Source: Streptomyces phyllanthi
Lineage (GTDB): Bacteria > Actinomycetota > Actinomycetes > Streptomycetales > Streptomycetaceae
Length of the DNA: 64,000 nt
Reading direction: 5' to 3'
Assembly: GCF_009377205.1 (NCBI RefSeq)
Contig: NZ_VJZE01000001.1
Coordinates: forward strand, 42,171-106,170
Shown here: positions 1-9,381 of the stretch, in pieces
How the letters are laid out: every line of letters starts with the position of its first letter
Position numbering within the stretch: position 1 is the first letter of the stretch
Notes under the pieces: model-generated
What the model was told of the DNA's origin: nothing
What the model saw: only the letters and a program-made list of their open reading frames with translations
Database searches by the model: none
Program-made: the position numbers and the translations under genes

Positions 1-539
1 TCGCCCACGGCATGCGCCAACGGCACCGGGGACGGTTCCAGAAGAGTCACGTCGCAGCCGCGCTGTCGGGCGACCGCGGCCACCTCGGCTCCCAGGAACC
101 CCGCGCCGACCACCACCAGGCGTCGGCCCGGCTTCAACACGCCCCGCAGCGCGAGCGCGTCGTCCAAGGTGCGTAGGACGTGCGCCCCCTCGCCGGGCAG
201 GCGGCGCGGTCGTACGCCGGTCGCGATGACCAGTCCGTCGTACGGCACCGGCGTGCCGTCGCCCAGCTGCACCGTGCGGTCCGCCAGGTCGAGGCCGGTC
301 GCGGGAACGCCCAGGAGCATGTCCAGCTCCAGGCCGGTCACGTCGGCGGGAGTGCGGAGCGCGAGCCGCTCCGCGTCCCAGTCCCCGGTCAGGAGTTGCT
401 TCGACAGAGGCGGTCGGTCGTAGGGCAGGTACGGTTCGTCGCCGATCAGGGTGAGGGTGCCGTCGAAGCCTTCCCGTCGGAGTGTCTCGGCTACCGCGAG
501 TCCGGCGGCCGAGGCACCGACGATGACGACGCGCTTCAC
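1..539 (-). CDS. NAD(P)H:ferredoxin reductase, FAD-dependent (partial, cut by window edge)
   Basis: The first 179 codons of a pyridine-nucleotide-disulphide-type reductase that passes electrons from NAD(P)H through FAD to the adjacent ferredoxin for P450 catalysis. Near the N-terminus VVIVGASAAG is the FAD Rossmann loop; PYDRPPLSK follows at about residue 40, as is typical of putidaredoxin-reductase-like proteins; IATG and a second dinucleotide loop VVVGAGFLGAE come near the left edge. The start is taken as GTG at 537-539, which overlaps the ferredoxin stop codon (GTGA), so the two genes are translationally coupled. The C-terminal half lies outside the window. Family assignment is firm; the physiological partner is inferred from the neighbourhood. 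Confidence 0.9.
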   Translation of the reverse strand, partial: MKRVVIVGASAAGLAVAETLRREGFDGTLTLIGDEPYLPYDRPPLSKQLLTGDWDAERLALRTPADVTGLELDMLLGVPATGLDLADRTVQLGDGTPVPYDGLVIATGVRPRRLPGEGAHVLRTLDDALALRGVLKPGRRLVVVGAGFLGAEVAAVARQRGCDVTLLEPSPVPLAHAVG

Positions 540-733
540 TTCTCGGCCAGGAGGATCGCGGCGGCGGGGCAGATGGCGGCCGCCTCGCGCACCCCTGCGT
601 GCAGTTCGTCGCCGGGGTTCTCGTTCAGCAGGATCGCGATGCCGTCTTCGTCACGCTGGTCGAAGACGTCGGGGGCGGCCATGACGCACTGCCCGGAGGC
701 GACGCACTTGGGCTCGTCAAGTACAACATGCAT
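536..733 (-). CDS. Ferredoxin, [3Fe-4S] type, P450 redox partner
   Basis: A 65-residue ferredoxin. Cysteines at 10 and 16 (CVASGQC) and 55 (ICPAAAI) give the three-cysteine pattern of the single-cluster [3Fe-4S] ferredoxins that serve actinobacterial P450s; the fourth cysteine of a [4Fe-4S] site is replaced by alanine or glycine in the first motif. The ATG at 731-733 follows the P450 stop by 44 bases. It sits between a P450 and a ferredoxin reductase, so a complete class I electron-transfer chain is encoded here and may also serve the second P450 upstream. The protein should be cytosolic. Confidence 0.93.
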   Translation of the reverse strand: MHVVLDEPKCVASGQCVMAAPDVFDQRDEDGIAILLNENPGDELHAGVREAAAICPAAAILLAEK

Positions 734-777
734 GGTGTTTTTCCTCAGGTCCTGGGTGTGAGTGGGGGGGTGGGGGG

Positions 778-1992
778 TCACCAGGTGACGGGCAGCGAGT
801 ACAGGCCGTAGACGATCATGTCGTTGCGGAAGGTCAGTTCCTCGGCCGGCACCGCCAGGCTCAGCTCCGGCAGTCGGCGCAGCAGGGTGGGCAGGGCGAT
901 CTGCAGTTCGGCGCGAGCGAGTTGCTGTCCGACGCACTGGTGGGTGCCGTAGCCGAAGGCGAGGTGGCCGCGGGTGTCCCGGTCGAGGTCGAAGGTCCCG
1001 GGGTCCGTGGTGTAGGCGGGGTCCCAGTTCCCGGCGGGCAGATTCATCGACACGGCCTCGCCGGCCTTGATCCGCGTCCCGCTGAGGGTGAGGTCCTCGG
1101 TGGCGACGCGGAAGACGTTGCTGTGCACGATCGTCAGGTAGCGCAGCAGTTCCTCGACCGCGTTCGCGACCACCTTGGGGTCGTCGGTGTCGCGGATCCG
1201 GGCAAGGAGATCCGGGTGCTGGAGCAGGGCCAGGGTACTCAACGCGATCATGTTGGCGGTGGTCTCATGCCCCGCGACGAGGAGAGCGCTCGCGCTCACC
1301 ACGGCTTCCTCGCGCCGGAGTTGCCCGGTGAGGATCTGCTCCTGCGCCAGTCGGCTCAGCAGGTCGTCGGCCGGCTCGCGCTCCTTTCGCTCGACCAGGT
1401 CGAGCAGGTACGAGAACATCGCCCTCCGCGACCCCATCATCTCCTCCTTCGACACGCCGGAGCGCAGGACGAGCATGGTGTGGTTCTGGAAGAACTCGTG
1501 GTCGTCGTAGGGCACTCCGAGCAGGAGGGAGATCACCAGGGACGGCAGCGGCAGCGCGTACTCCTGGACCAGGTCCGCCGGGCCTTCCTTGGCGGTCATG
1601 GTGTCGAGGAGGTCGTCCGCCATCTTCTGGATACCGGGCCGCATCGCCTCGATCCGCTTGACGGTGAAGTCCTTCGTGAACATGCGGCGGATCCGGTTGT
1701 GTTCCGGGTCGTCCATCCTCGGGAAGGACGGTGTGCCGTCGGGGCCGGTACCCGGTCCGGGCATGTTGGGGTTACGGCCGTCCGCGCTGAGCCGCTCGTC
1801 GGCGAGCGCCTCCTTGATGTCCGCGTACCGGTTCACCGCCCATACGGGGGTTCCATCGGCCAGTACGGTCCGCTCCAAGCCCTCCTGCGCGACCCATTCG
1901 CCGTACTCGGGAGCCATCTGCAGCGGGCAGCTTGCGGGACGGGGTACGGGGAAGGGGGGAAGGACGGTCTCTCCGGTGGCAGACACAGTCAT
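778..1992 (-). CDS. Cytochrome P450 (404 aa)
   Basis: A soluble bacterial P450 that would insert one oxygen atom into an unknown small molecule. The I-helix motif VAGHETTANM, the ExxR motif in EELLRYL and the haem-binding loop FGYGTHQCVGQQLAR (Cys353) are all intact. The start ATG at 1990-1992 is chosen because GAGGAG lies just upstream; an in-frame ATG 39 codons earlier lacks a ribosome site and would add a non-P450-like extension. It is followed by ferredoxin and ferredoxin reductase, so it is very likely the main client of that pair. The length is normal for CYP105/107-like enzymes. The substrate cannot be told from sequence. Confidence 0.93.
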   Translation of the reverse strand: MTVSATGETVLPPFPVPRPASCPLQMAPEYGEWVAQEGLERTVLADGTPVWAVNRYADIKEALADERLSADGRNPNMPGPGTGPDGTPSFPRMDDPEHNRIRRMFTKDFTVKRIEAMRPGIQKMADDLLDTMTAKEGPADLVQEYALPLPSLVISLLLGVPYDDHEFFQNHTMLVLRSGVSKEEMMGSRRAMFSYLLDLVERKEREPADDLLSRLAQEQILTGQLRREEAVVSASALLVAGHETTANMIALSTLALLQHPDLLARIRDTDDPKVVANAVEELLRYLTIVHSNVFRVATEDLTLSGTRIKAGEAVSMNLPAGNWDPAYTTDPGTFDLDRDTRGHLAFGYGTHQCVGQQLARAELQIALPTLLRRLPELSLAVPAEELTFRNDMIVYGLYSLPVTW

Positions 1993-2148
1993 GCTTGCTC
2001 CTCGGGTTGTGGGGGTTCGTCCGCACGGCATGCAACGGACCGGCCGTACAGGGACGTTGGGGTATGCCTGTGGCTCCGGGCGCGCGGTCATCGCGCCCGG
2101 ACGGATCAAGGGCTCCGGTCTAGACGGAGGTCGATTCGATGGGCACGC

Positions 2149-3372
2149 TCACCAGAGGACGGGGACACTGCCTACGCCGCCGGTGACGTGCTGGTCGTAA
2201 CGGAGTTCGATCTCGTCGACGTCGACGGCGAGACGCAGGTCGGGGAAGCGGCGCAGCAGGGCGGGGAAGACCATGCGGAGCTCGGTGCGGGCGAGGCTCG
2301 AGCCGATGCACACGCGTGGTCCGTAGCCGAAGGAGACGTGCTGGTTGGGGCTGCGGCTCGGGTCGAACTCGTCAGGGTTCTCGAACTTGGCAGCGTCTCG
2401 GTTGGCCACGTCGTTGCCCAGCAGTACCGCCTCGCCACGGGCGACGGTGACGCCGCCCACCTCCACGTCCTCGTCCGCGTAGCGCAACATACCGACACCG
2501 CCCGGAGCGGCGATCCGCAGGATCTCCTCGACCGTTCCGTTCACCCGGGCATCCGGATCGGCCGCCAGCCAGTCCCGCCGACTCGTGTCGGACAGCAGCC
2601 ACACCGATCCCATACCGATCCGGTCGGTGGTCGTGTCCACACCCGCGGACAGCAGGACCGCCGCGATCATCGCCACGTCCCGGTCGGTGAACGAGGGGTC
2701 TTCGGCCTGCATGGCCAGGATGTCCGAGATGGCGTCGGTTCCCGGGTTCTCGCGCTTGAAGTCGGCCAACTGGCTCGTATAGGCCATGAACTCACCCATG
2801 GCGGCCTTACCGTCGTCGCCACCGTGGACGGCGCCGAGCCGCTGCGACCAGTCATGGAACTTGACGTGGTCCTTGACCGGTGCCCCGAGCATCGCGCAGA
2901 CCACCATGGCGGGCAGGCGGCTCGCCAGAAGTTCGAACAGGTCCACGGGCTGGTCCGGCCGGGCCTGACGTGCCGCCTCCATGCCGTCCAGGCACTCCTC
3001 GATGAACGTGTGGATCTGCTCGGTGAGCCGCCGGATACGGGGAACCGAGAACGCGGGCACCAGCATCCGGCGCATCCGGTCGTGGTCCTGCTGCTCCCTG
3101 CCGTAGTTCAGCGTGGGGCCGCCCAGGAAGAAGGCCTGGGTGATGCGGGGCGCCGTCTCCGGGGCGTGGTGCGAACGCAGGAAGCGCTTGTCATCGGCGT
3201 AGATCTCGCGCACCTCGTCGTATCCGGTAACCAGCCAGGCGGGATCGCCGGCAGGGGTCGTCACGCGGGTCACCGGGCACTTGATCTGCGGCGCTCCCTC
3301 CGCGGACTCGGGGTGGAGAACGCTGGTGCGCCGGAAGGGGAAGTCGGGAGCGTCGGGCGCCGTACTGGTCAT
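2149..3372 (-). CDS. Cytochrome P450 (407 aa), tandem with the previous P450
   Basis: A second P450, 156 bases upstream of the first and read in the same direction. It has an I-helix motif [12 protein letters not shown], in which Asp takes the place of the usual Glu of the acid-alcohol pair, and a haem loop [15 protein letters not shown] with Cys355. A GTGAGGAAC ribosome site precedes the ATG. The N-terminal stretch [17 protein letters not shown] and the C-terminal part resemble the P450s at 12754-13965 and 26588-27802 more than they resemble its direct neighbour, which suggests a family expanded by duplication. It could share the downstream ferredoxin and reductase. The substrate is unknown. 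Confidence 0.93.
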   Translation of the reverse strand: MTSTAPDAPDFPFRRTSVLHPESAEGAPQIKCPVTRVTTPAGDPAWLVTGYDEVREIYADDKRFLRSHHAPETAPRITQAFFLGGPTLNYGREQQDHDRMRRMLVPAFSVPRIRRLTEQIHTFIEECLDGMEAARQARPDQPVDLFELLASRLPAMVVCAMLGAPVKDHVKFHDWSQRLGAVHGGDDGKAAMGEFMAYTSQLADFKRENPGTDAISDILAMQAEDPSFTDRDVAMIAAVLLSAGVDTTTDRIGMGSVWLLSDTSRRDWLAADPDARVNGTVEEILRIAAPGGVGMLRYADEDVEVGGVTVARGEAVLLGNDVANRDAAKFENPDEFDPSRSPNQHVSFGYGPRVCIGSSLARTELRMVFPALLRRFPDLRLAVDVDEIELRYDQHVTGGVGSVPVLW

Positions 3373-4421
3373 AAAAGTTCCTCACGGGCTGTGGGGGCCG
3401 CCGTGCTCGGCGGACGTGGGGATATCGCGACGCGAGCCGGAGACGATTAGGGGAAGGTCGCCTCCGGTCCCGCGTGCATGCCCAGCCTTTCGCGAGAGCC
3501 CCTCCCCGGTCGTCCTGCCTGTGCTGTCAGTCGGCCCTACTGAACGTGCTGGAGCTCCTACTGAAATCGCAGTACGGCATCGCTTGTTCGCGCCTGCACA
3601 GCTACTTCGCGACCTCGTGCCGATGTGCAGGTCACGGGGCTGTCGCGCCTACAACTTGCGCCCCATATGAGCCACTTGCCTGATCACTTACCAGCCAGCA
3701 GCGCCTCACACGGAAGCCGTCTTGATTCCCACAGCGAACAAGTCGGCAGTAGGCGCCGTCCTGAATGCCTGCACAGTCGTGTGCCGCCGACCCCTGGAGG
3801 CGACCGGCGGCACACGGCGGTTCTGCGTCACTACCGCAGGGACTATTTGTCCCAGCCCGTTCGGGACACGGCGGCAAGATCTTTTGGTGCCTTGCTCCTG
3901 GTCTGGCAGGACGAACTTCCACCGGCCTCGACCGCGACGTCCGGGTAGACGCAGACAAGACACGTCCGGTCCGCTGGGCCCCGCTGGACGAAGGATTCCG
4001 GCACGTCGCCTTGCTCAGCCACTCCACGGGGCGTCGAGCATCTGGTCCCGGGCCGAGAGGTCGCCGTCGAGGCCGGGCTCAGTGTGGATTACTCCGAGGA
4101 AGTCGAGGTACGTAGGAACGACCGAGTCCGCCGCACGCCGCAGGCTCGTGCATCGATTGACGCTCGGTTCCGGCACAGCCGCCTGAGGACCCAACTCCTC
4201 ACCCAGCGCTATTGCTTGGACCTGGGTGCTGGTGTGCCGCCCGATCGCCAGGATCTTTTGAGGCCCCGCCCCATGATCAGCAGCTCTGCCCCTCCCTCCT
4301 GGACCCCTGTGGCTGCTCGACCAACTCCGCAGTGGCCGTCCCCAGTTCCGTCCGGCAAGGCGCGATCCACTCCACGCCGCCACCTACGGAAGACCCGTGA
4401 TCAGTACGCGATGCACACCAC
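3373..4421. other. About 1.05 kb without a recognisable gene
   Basis: No open frame here has both convincing codon bias and a recognisable product. Short frames on both strands stop repeatedly and have no ribosome sites. Stretches with coding-like third-position bias (for example minus strand around 4020-4290) suggest the remains of one or more decayed genes, but I cannot name them. A small GC hairpin (arms CCGCCG/CGGCGG) lies about 20 bases upstream of the P450 start at 3372. Confidence 0.5.
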
Positions 4422-4901
4422 TCACTGAGCCAGGCGGAAGACAACCAAGCGTGTCCTCTGGCTGGCCGCACGCAGTTCCTCCGGCGCCGGCTGGCGATCG
4501 CCAGGAAGGCCGAGCATCAGGGCCTTGGCCGCCCGCGGTCCGTTGCGGCGGGCGAACTCCGCCAGCAGTTCGGCGATCGCGATGTGCTCCTCGAACACCG
4601 TGGGAACCGCGTCGTGTTCGCGGCCGCGGATACGGAGCCGGACGGTGGGGCCTGTGCGCAGATTCGGGATCCAGCTCAGCTGGCTGGACATGGCCAGGAC
4701 CGTGCCGGGATCCCAGGCGAAGTAGGAGATGGGGACGGTTATGTCACGCCCAGTCTTCCTGCCGGTGTAACTCAGCAGCATCACACGCCCGCTGATCAGG
4801 CGGTGCAGGCGTGATGCGAGCAGCGGGCGTATCACCCGATTCATCAGCCGGAATACCTTGACGGGAGGAAGTTTGGGCGCGGCGTTCTCGGTCTTGCTCA
4901 C
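4422..4901 (-). CDS. Nitroreductase/quinone reductase family protein, DDN (deazaflavin-dependent) type
   Basis: A 159-residue protein of the split-barrel family typified by mycobacterial Ddn, whose members use the deazaflavin cofactor F420H2 to reduce quinones or nitro compounds. The conserved block LLSYTGRKTGRDITVPISYF (about 42-61), then NLRTGPTVRLRIRGRE, is diagnostic. The GTG start at 4899-4901 is preceded by GGAGAGG. It is divergent from a TetR gene; the 80 bases between them hold two related inverted repeats, so it is probably the TetR target. It is likely a detoxification enzyme; substrate unknown. Confidence 0.85.
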   Translation of the reverse strand: MSKTENAAPKLPPVKVFRLMNRVIRPLLASRLHRLISGRVMLLSYTGRKTGRDITVPISYFAWDPGTVLAMSSQLSWIPNLRTGPTVRLRIRGREHDAVPTVFEEHIAIAELLAEFARRNGPRAAKALMLGLPGDRQPAPEELRAASQRTRLVVFRLAQ

Positions 4902-4915
4902 GGCCTCTCCAAATG

Positions 4916-4929
4916 TGAGGGTGCCCTCA
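4916..4929. promoter_or_regulatory. Perfect inverted repeat, probable TetR operator (site 1)
   Basis: TGAGGG-TG-CCCTCA is a perfect palindrome lying 14 bases upstream of the nitroreductase start and between the two divergent genes. A related copy lies 34 bases away. This is the expected position and form of an autoregulatory TetR site. Confidence 0.65.
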
Positions 4930-4949
4930 GGTTGAGGAGAACCGTAACA

Positions 4950-4963
4950 TGAGGGCATCCTCC
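4950..4963. promoter_or_regulatory. Imperfect second copy of the TetR operator (site 2)
   Basis: TGAGGG-CA-TCCTCC matches the left arm of site 1 exactly and the right arm in part. It sits 18 bases before the TetR start codon, so binding here would block the regulator's own transcription. Confidence 0.5.
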
Positions 4964-4981
4964 GATTGATAGGGTCGAGGC

Positions 4982-5680
4982 ATGCCTGCCGAGATGGAGA
5001 GCGCCAGCGACACGGCGCGGCCGCCCCTGCGGCGCGACGCACAGCGCAACCGTGACGCTTTGTTGGCCGCGGCGCGGGACATCTTCTCCGCACGCGGCTT
5101 GGACGCTCCGCTTGAGCAGGTGGCACGCCGCGCCGGCATGGCCATCGGCACCCTGTACCGGCATTTCCCGACGCGGGTGGAACTGCTCCAGGCGATCTTC
5201 GTGCACAAGCTGCGTCTCTGGCACGAGGCGGCCGAGCGAGCGGCGGCGGCAGAGGACGCGTGGGAAGGCTTCCGGCTCTACCTGGAGACGACGTGTGAGC
5301 TGCTGGCCGACGACCGGGGCTTGGGCGACTTGGCGTCGGTGCGCCTGCCCGAGTCAGCAGGCCTGGATGAGGTTCAACGCCGTATCGCACAACTCGCGAC
5401 CCACATCGTCGAGCGTGCACAGCGTCAGGGCACCCTACGCACCGACATCACCCCTGAAGACCTGGCGTACGTCGTCTGGTCCCATACCCGGATCGCCCAC
5501 GCAACCCATGGCATCGCACCCGACAACTGGCGCCGCCACCTCTATCTGATGCTCGACGCCTTCCGCGCAGACCGCGCCCATCTCCTCCCCGAACCGCCGC
5601 TGACCGGCGACCAACTCCACCGGTCCATGCTCCGGCTCGGAGGCGCCGACATGTGTCCCGGCGAGGCGCAGGAGCAGTAG
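4982..5680 (+). CDS. TetR family transcriptional regulator
   Basis: A 232-residue TetR repressor. The N-terminal DNA-binding domain spans roughly residues 20-70, with the recognition region QVARRAGMAIGTLYRHFPTR typical of the family (GTLYRHFP). The C-terminal two thirds is the helical ligand-binding domain and ends with a proline-rich tail. It is divergent from the DDN-type nitroreductase, whose expression it probably represses together with its own through the two inverted repeats in the spacer. The ligand is unknown. Confidence 0.92.
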   Translation: MPAEMESASDTARPPLRRDAQRNRDALLAAARDIFSARGLDAPLEQVARRAGMAIGTLYRHFPTRVELLQAIFVHKLRLWHEAAERAAAAEDAWEGFRLYLETTCELLADDRGLGDLASVRLPESAGLDEVQRRIAQLATHIVERAQRQGTLRTDITPEDLAYVVWSHTRIAHATHGIAPDNWRRHLYLMLDAFRADRAHLLPEPPLTGDQLHRSMLRLGGADMCPGEAQEQ

Positions 5681-5770
5681 GGGTTGAGTGCTCGCGCACA
5701 GTGCGCCGAAAGGCCGAAGGTGACGGACCGGTGGCGGGACGGACGCGATCGCCTCGGACCCGAACCACCT

Positions 5771-6580
5771 TCACCGGCAGAGCTGGCGAGTGTTCCTGTG
5801 ATCAACTGTCCTCACAGCGCCGGTCGGCTGTTGAGGCAGGCCGACGCGGCGTACCGCGGAGTGCGGCGGATCCGGCGCAGTGGCGACACAGGGCCGGACC
5901 AGACCCGCCTCGTAAGCGAAGACCACGGCCTGGACCCGGTCGCGGGCCCCGATCTTGGCGAGCATGTGACTCACATGGGACTTGACCGTGCTCTCAGCGA
6001 CGTGCAGGCGTTCGCCGATCTCGGCATTGCTCCAGCCGGCGGCCACAGCGATGAGGATCTCGCGTTCACGGGCTGTGAGCTCCGAGAGATTCCGCTCCGG
6101 CTGCGGAACGCAGTGGGGAAGGAAACGGGCGACCGCGTCGATGAACTTGCGGGTCAGGCCGGGTGCGATGACGGCGTCTCCAGCCGCCAGCATCCGGATC
6201 GTCGCGATCAGTTCGTCCGGCGACGCATTTTTGGACAGGAATCCGCTGGTGCCGGCACGCAAGGCCTCATAGGCGTACTCGTCGACGTCCAGCGTTGTCA
6301 GGACCAGGACACTGGGCATGCGTTTCCCCGCCCCGACGGAGCCGAAGTTCTGCGGGAGTACGGCTCTCTGAGCAATGCGCCGGATGGCCTCGATGCTGTC
6401 CATGCCCGGGTCGTGGACATCCATCAGGACGACGTCGGGGCTCAGTTCAGCGCTCTTGCGGACCGCTTCGGCGGCGTCTGCGGCCTCGCCGACGACAGTC
6501 ATGTCGGGCTGAGCATCCAGCAACGCGCGGAAGCTGAGGCGAAGCAGGGTCTGGTTGTCCATGAGGAGAATGGTGATCAC
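5771..6580 (-). CDS. LuxR-type response regulator (orphan, no kinase nearby)
   Basis: A 269-residue two-domain regulator. The receiver domain holds the phospho-acceptor region DVVLMDVHDPGMDS and the TSGFLSKNASPDELI lysine block; a LuxR/NarL helix-turn-helix follows near residues 180-240 (LTAREREILIAVAAGWSNAE, then STVKSHVSHMLAKIGARDR). The GTG start at 6578-6580 has GGAGAG eight bases upstream. Between MPSVLVLTT and the preceding helix there is a short extra loop, QNFGSVGAGKR, not usual in this class. No histidine kinase is adjacent. It sits just downstream of the MMPL exporter in the same direction, separated by a terminator-like hairpin. The inverted repeat in the MMPL promoter is a candidate binding site. 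Confidence 0.9.
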   Translation of the reverse strand: MITILLMDNQTLLRLSFRALLDAQPDMTVVGEAADAAEAVRKSAELSPDVVLMDVHDPGMDSIEAIRRIAQRAVLPQNFGSVGAGKRMPSVLVLTTLDVDEYAYEALRAGTSGFLSKNASPDELIATIRMLAAGDAVIAPGLTRKFIDAVARFLPHCVPQPERNLSELTAREREILIAVAAGWSNAEIGERLHVAESTVKSHVSHMLAKIGARDRVQAVVFAYEAGLVRPCVATAPDPPHSAVRRVGLPQQPTGAVRTVDHRNTRQLCR

Positions 6581-6689
6581 GACGGTCGCTCTCCGGAGTT
6601 GTTCGCTGTGGCAGGGCTGGGTGAGATCGGCTGGTAGGCATCGGGCCCGGGGCAAACCGAGCTCTATGGTGGAAGGTCGCCAGCCTGCG

Positions 6690-6723
6690 AAGTCCGCCCG
6701 CGGCGTTCACCGCGGGCGGACTT
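6690..6723 (-). terminator. Strong hairpin downstream of the MMPL gene
   Basis: Perfect 14-base arms AAGTCCGCCCGCGG and CCGCGGGCGGACTT around a 6-base loop, 20 bases past the MMPL stop codon. It has no U-tract, as is usual in Streptomyces terminators, and separates the exporter from the response regulator. Confidence 0.8.
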
Positions 6724-6742
6724 AGGAGAGCCGGTCTCCTGA

Positions 6743-9103
6743 TCAGACGCCCGCGCGCACCGGGTCCTCCGGAGCCAGAGCCTCAACTTCGTGCTCCGCC
6801 GGACGACGATTGAGGGTCTCGCCCTCGACATCGACGCGCGGCAGAATCCGGTCCATCCACTTGGGCAGCCACCAGGCCTTATCGCCGAGCAGGCTGAGGA
6901 TCGCAGGCACGAGGGCCATGCGGACGACGAAGGCGTCGAAGAGCACAGCCGTCGCCAGACCGAAGCCGATCATCTTGATCATGGAGTCGCTCTCGCCGAT
7001 GAAGCCGGCGAAGACAGCGATCATGATCAGTGCGGCGGCGACCACCACGCGGGCGCTGTGCCGGAATCCGGAGACCACAGCCTCGCGCGCCGACTCCCCA
7101 TGTACGTAGGACTCCCGCATCCGGGAGACGAGGAAGACCTCGTAGTCCATCGCGAGTCCGAAGACGATGCCCACCAGGAAGATCGGCATCATGCTCATGA
7201 TCGGCCCGGTCTGCTCCACCCCGAACAGGCTCGCACCATGCCCCTCCTGGAAGACCGCCACCACTGCACCGAGGGCCGCCAGGACGGAGAGGAGGAAGCC
7301 GAAGGCCGCCTTGAGCGGGACGAGCAGGGAGCGGAAGACGATCAGCAGGAGAACGACCGCCAGGCCGACGATGGTGATCAGATACGGGATCAGTGCGCCC
7401 TGCACCTTGGTCGCAATGTCGATGTTCAAGGCCGTAGTACCAGTGACCTCGAAGGTGACACCGTCCGCAGCGGCTTCGGTCGCGGAGCGTTCGGCGCGGA
7501 TCGTCTTGACCAGCGTCTTGGTCTTCGCGTCCGTCGGGCTGGTGGACGGCGTCGCACTGAAGACCGCGGTGTCGCCGGCCTCGTTGAAGCGCGCCTGCGA
7601 GACCGAGACGACGCCCTTGGTGTCGGAGACCTCCTCACTGATCGTGCTCACCGCGGCCTTCGGATCCGCGGCGCCCTTGGCGTCCACGACGATGGTCAGC
7701 GGTCCGTTGAAGCCGGGGCCGAAGCCGTCCGCGAGCGCGTCGTAGGCCCGGCGCTCGGTGGTGGCGGTTGACTTGGCCTCGTCACCGGGCATTCCCAGCT
7801 GCAGGCCCGTCGCCGGCAACGCAAGGGCGGCGAGGCCCAGAACGCCGAGGATCAGAACAGGGAGCGGGCGACGCAGCACGAAACGCGCCCAGCGGGTACC
7901 GAGGTTGTCCTTGGGTGCCTCTGCATCGGACGAGCCCTCGCCGCCCGGCAGGCGGTGCTCGCCCAGTGCCGCCTCGCCTGACAGGACTGTGCGGCCTGAT
8001 ACGGCCTTCTTCCCCGCCACAGCTCTCCTGACGAGCAGAGTCCTGGTAGGCACCCTGGCCTTCTTGGCTCGCCTGGCCCCCCTACGCGCGGTGCGAGGCA
8101 GCACGGCGTTCGGCCAGAAGCCGAGGAGAGCCGGGACGACCGTCAGGGCGATGAGCACGGCGACCACGACCGCGCCAGCGGCGGCCAGGCCCATCTTGGT
8201 CAGCATCGGAATGCCGACCACCGCGAGACCGGCCAGGGCTATGACCACGGTGAGCCCGGCGAAGACCACCGCCGACCCGGCTGTGCCGACGGCCAGCCCG
8301 GCCGCTTCCTGTGGGGAGTGGCCCTTGGCTCGCTCCTCGCGGTAGCGGGAGACGACGAACAGGGCGTAGTCGATGCCGACCGCCAGCCCCAACATCATCG
8401 CCAGGGTGCCAGTGCTCGTGGACAGCCCCAGGGCACTGCCCAGCAGGGTGATCGTGAACATGGTGATGGCGACACCGATAATGGCCGTCAGGAGGGGCAG
8501 TCCGGCGGCAGCCAGTGAACCGAAGGTGATCAGCAGCACAACCGCGGCCATCGAGATACCGATGATCTCGGCGACTCCACCCGGCCCACCACCGCTGTCC
8601 ATCGCCGAGCCGCCCGCCTCAACCGTCAGGCCGGCCTCACGCGCCTGCTCAGCAGCCTTGTCCACCGCCGTACGACTGGCGTCGGTGACCTCCTCGGACT
8701 TCACCTTGTAGGTGACCGTCGCATACGCCGTCGAGCCGTCCTTGCTCACCGCCTGCGACTCGAACGGATCCGCCACACCAGCCACCTGCGACCCGTCACC
8801 CAACGAGTCCACCGCCTCCTCGACGGCCTTGCGGTTGTCGGCCGCAGTCACCTTCTGGCCATCAGGAGCCACGAACACCACCCGAGCGGTAGCCCCGTCC
8901 GCAGCCGCCCCGGGAAAGCGCTCCTCCATGAGATCGAATGCCTTCTGGGACTCGATCCCAGGCATCGAGAACTCCTGGTCAGTGGTGCCGGGAGCTTTGA
9001 GGGCGCCCAACCCCACACAGGCCAGGACGCCGGCCCACAGAAGGGCGACGTACCAGCGTCGTCGGAAAGCCCAGCGGCCCAGTCGGAAGAGGAAGGTAGC
9101 CAC
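6743..9103 (-). CDS. MMPL family (RND-type) exporter
   Basis: A membrane transporter of about 786 residues in the MmpL/YdfJ group, which uses proton motive force to move lipids, antibiotics or other hydrophobic molecules out of the cell. It starts ATFLFRLGRWAFRRRWYVAL, has a first helix near residue 20, a periplasmic loop, then a cluster of helices including GLAVGIDYALFVVSRYREER, and repeats this plan in the second half (IVFGLAMDYEVFLVSRMRES). Both copies of the DY proton-relay motif are intact. I chose GTG at 9101-9103 because GGAG lies six bases upstream; an ATG four codons earlier (9113-9115) is the alternative. The inverted repeat at 9210-9229 in its promoter region suggests specific regulation. 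Confidence 0.9.
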   Translation of the reverse strand: MATFLFRLGRWAFRRRWYVALLWAGVLACVGLGALKAPGTTDQEFSMPGIESQKAFDLMEERFPGAAADGATARVVFVAPDGQKVTAADNRKAVEEAVDSLGDGSQVAGVADPFESQAVSKDGSTAYATVTYKVKSEEVTDASRTAVDKAAEQAREAGLTVEAGGSAMDSGGGPGGVAEIIGISMAAVVLLITFGSLAAAGLPLLTAIIGVAITMFTITLLGSALGLSTSTGTLAMMLGLAVGIDYALFVVSRYREERAKGHSPQEAAGLAVGTAGSAVVFAGLTVVIALAGLAVVGIPMLTKMGLAAAGAVVVAVLIALTVVPALLGFWPNAVLPRTARRGARRAKKARVPTRTLLVRRAVAGKKAVSGRTVLSGEAALGEHRLPGGEGSSDAEAPKDNLGTRWARFVLRRPLPVLILGVLGLAALALPATGLQLGMPGDEAKSTATTERRAYDALADGFGPGFNGPLTIVVDAKGAADPKAAVSTISEEVSDTKGVVSVSQARFNEAGDTAVFSATPSTSPTDAKTKTLVKTIRAERSATEAAADGVTFEVTGTTALNIDIATKVQGALIPYLITIVGLAVVLLLIVFRSLLVPLKAAFGFLLSVLAALGAVVAVFQEGHGASLFGVEQTGPIMSMMPIFLVGIVFGLAMDYEVFLVSRMRESYVHGESAREAVVSGFRHSARVVVAAALIMIAVFAGFIGESDSMIKMIGFGLATAVLFDAFVVRMALVPAILSLLGDKAWWLPKWMDRILPRVDVEGETLNRRPAEHEVEALAPEDPVRAGV

Positions 9104-9209
9104 GGCAGACTCCATATCGGTCTCGGGTACCTGCTCAGGCTGCCTTTGAAGGTGCCGCCGGGTCGTCGTGCCGCTGCTGGCAGTTTCGACTGCTGAAACG
9201 GCATGAGCG

Positions 9210-9229
9210 CCTACCGAATACGCGGTACT
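9210..9229. promoter_or_regulatory. Inverted repeat upstream of the MMPL gene, shared with the P450 promoter at 26.35 kb
   Basis: TACCG-AATACG-CGGTA lies about 110 bases upstream of the MMPL start. The same motif, TACTG-AATCCG-TGGTA, occurs at 26350-26365 before a P450 gene. A related element, CCTAC-TACTGCG-GTAGG, follows at 9244-9260. This is the pattern expected for a dimeric regulator with more than one target in the window. Confidence 0.5.
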
Positions 9230-9381
9230 TCTCCGGGCGCCCGCCTACTACTGCGGTAGGTCGAAGCCCGGAGCGCCCTGCCCCCGCTGCTTGTCCGCCA
9301 GGCCATGCGCGAAGTTTCGACATGCGGGACACACGGTCAATGACCCTGCTCGTCCGCCAGGACGCTCGGGCCCGCGCGTGC

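Noticed and set aside
922..3450. A very long open frame on the plus strand across both left-hand P450 genes
   Set aside because: It is antisense to two P450s with full motif sets; long antisense frames are normal in very GC-rich coding DNA. Its translation is low-complexity and unlike any protein family.
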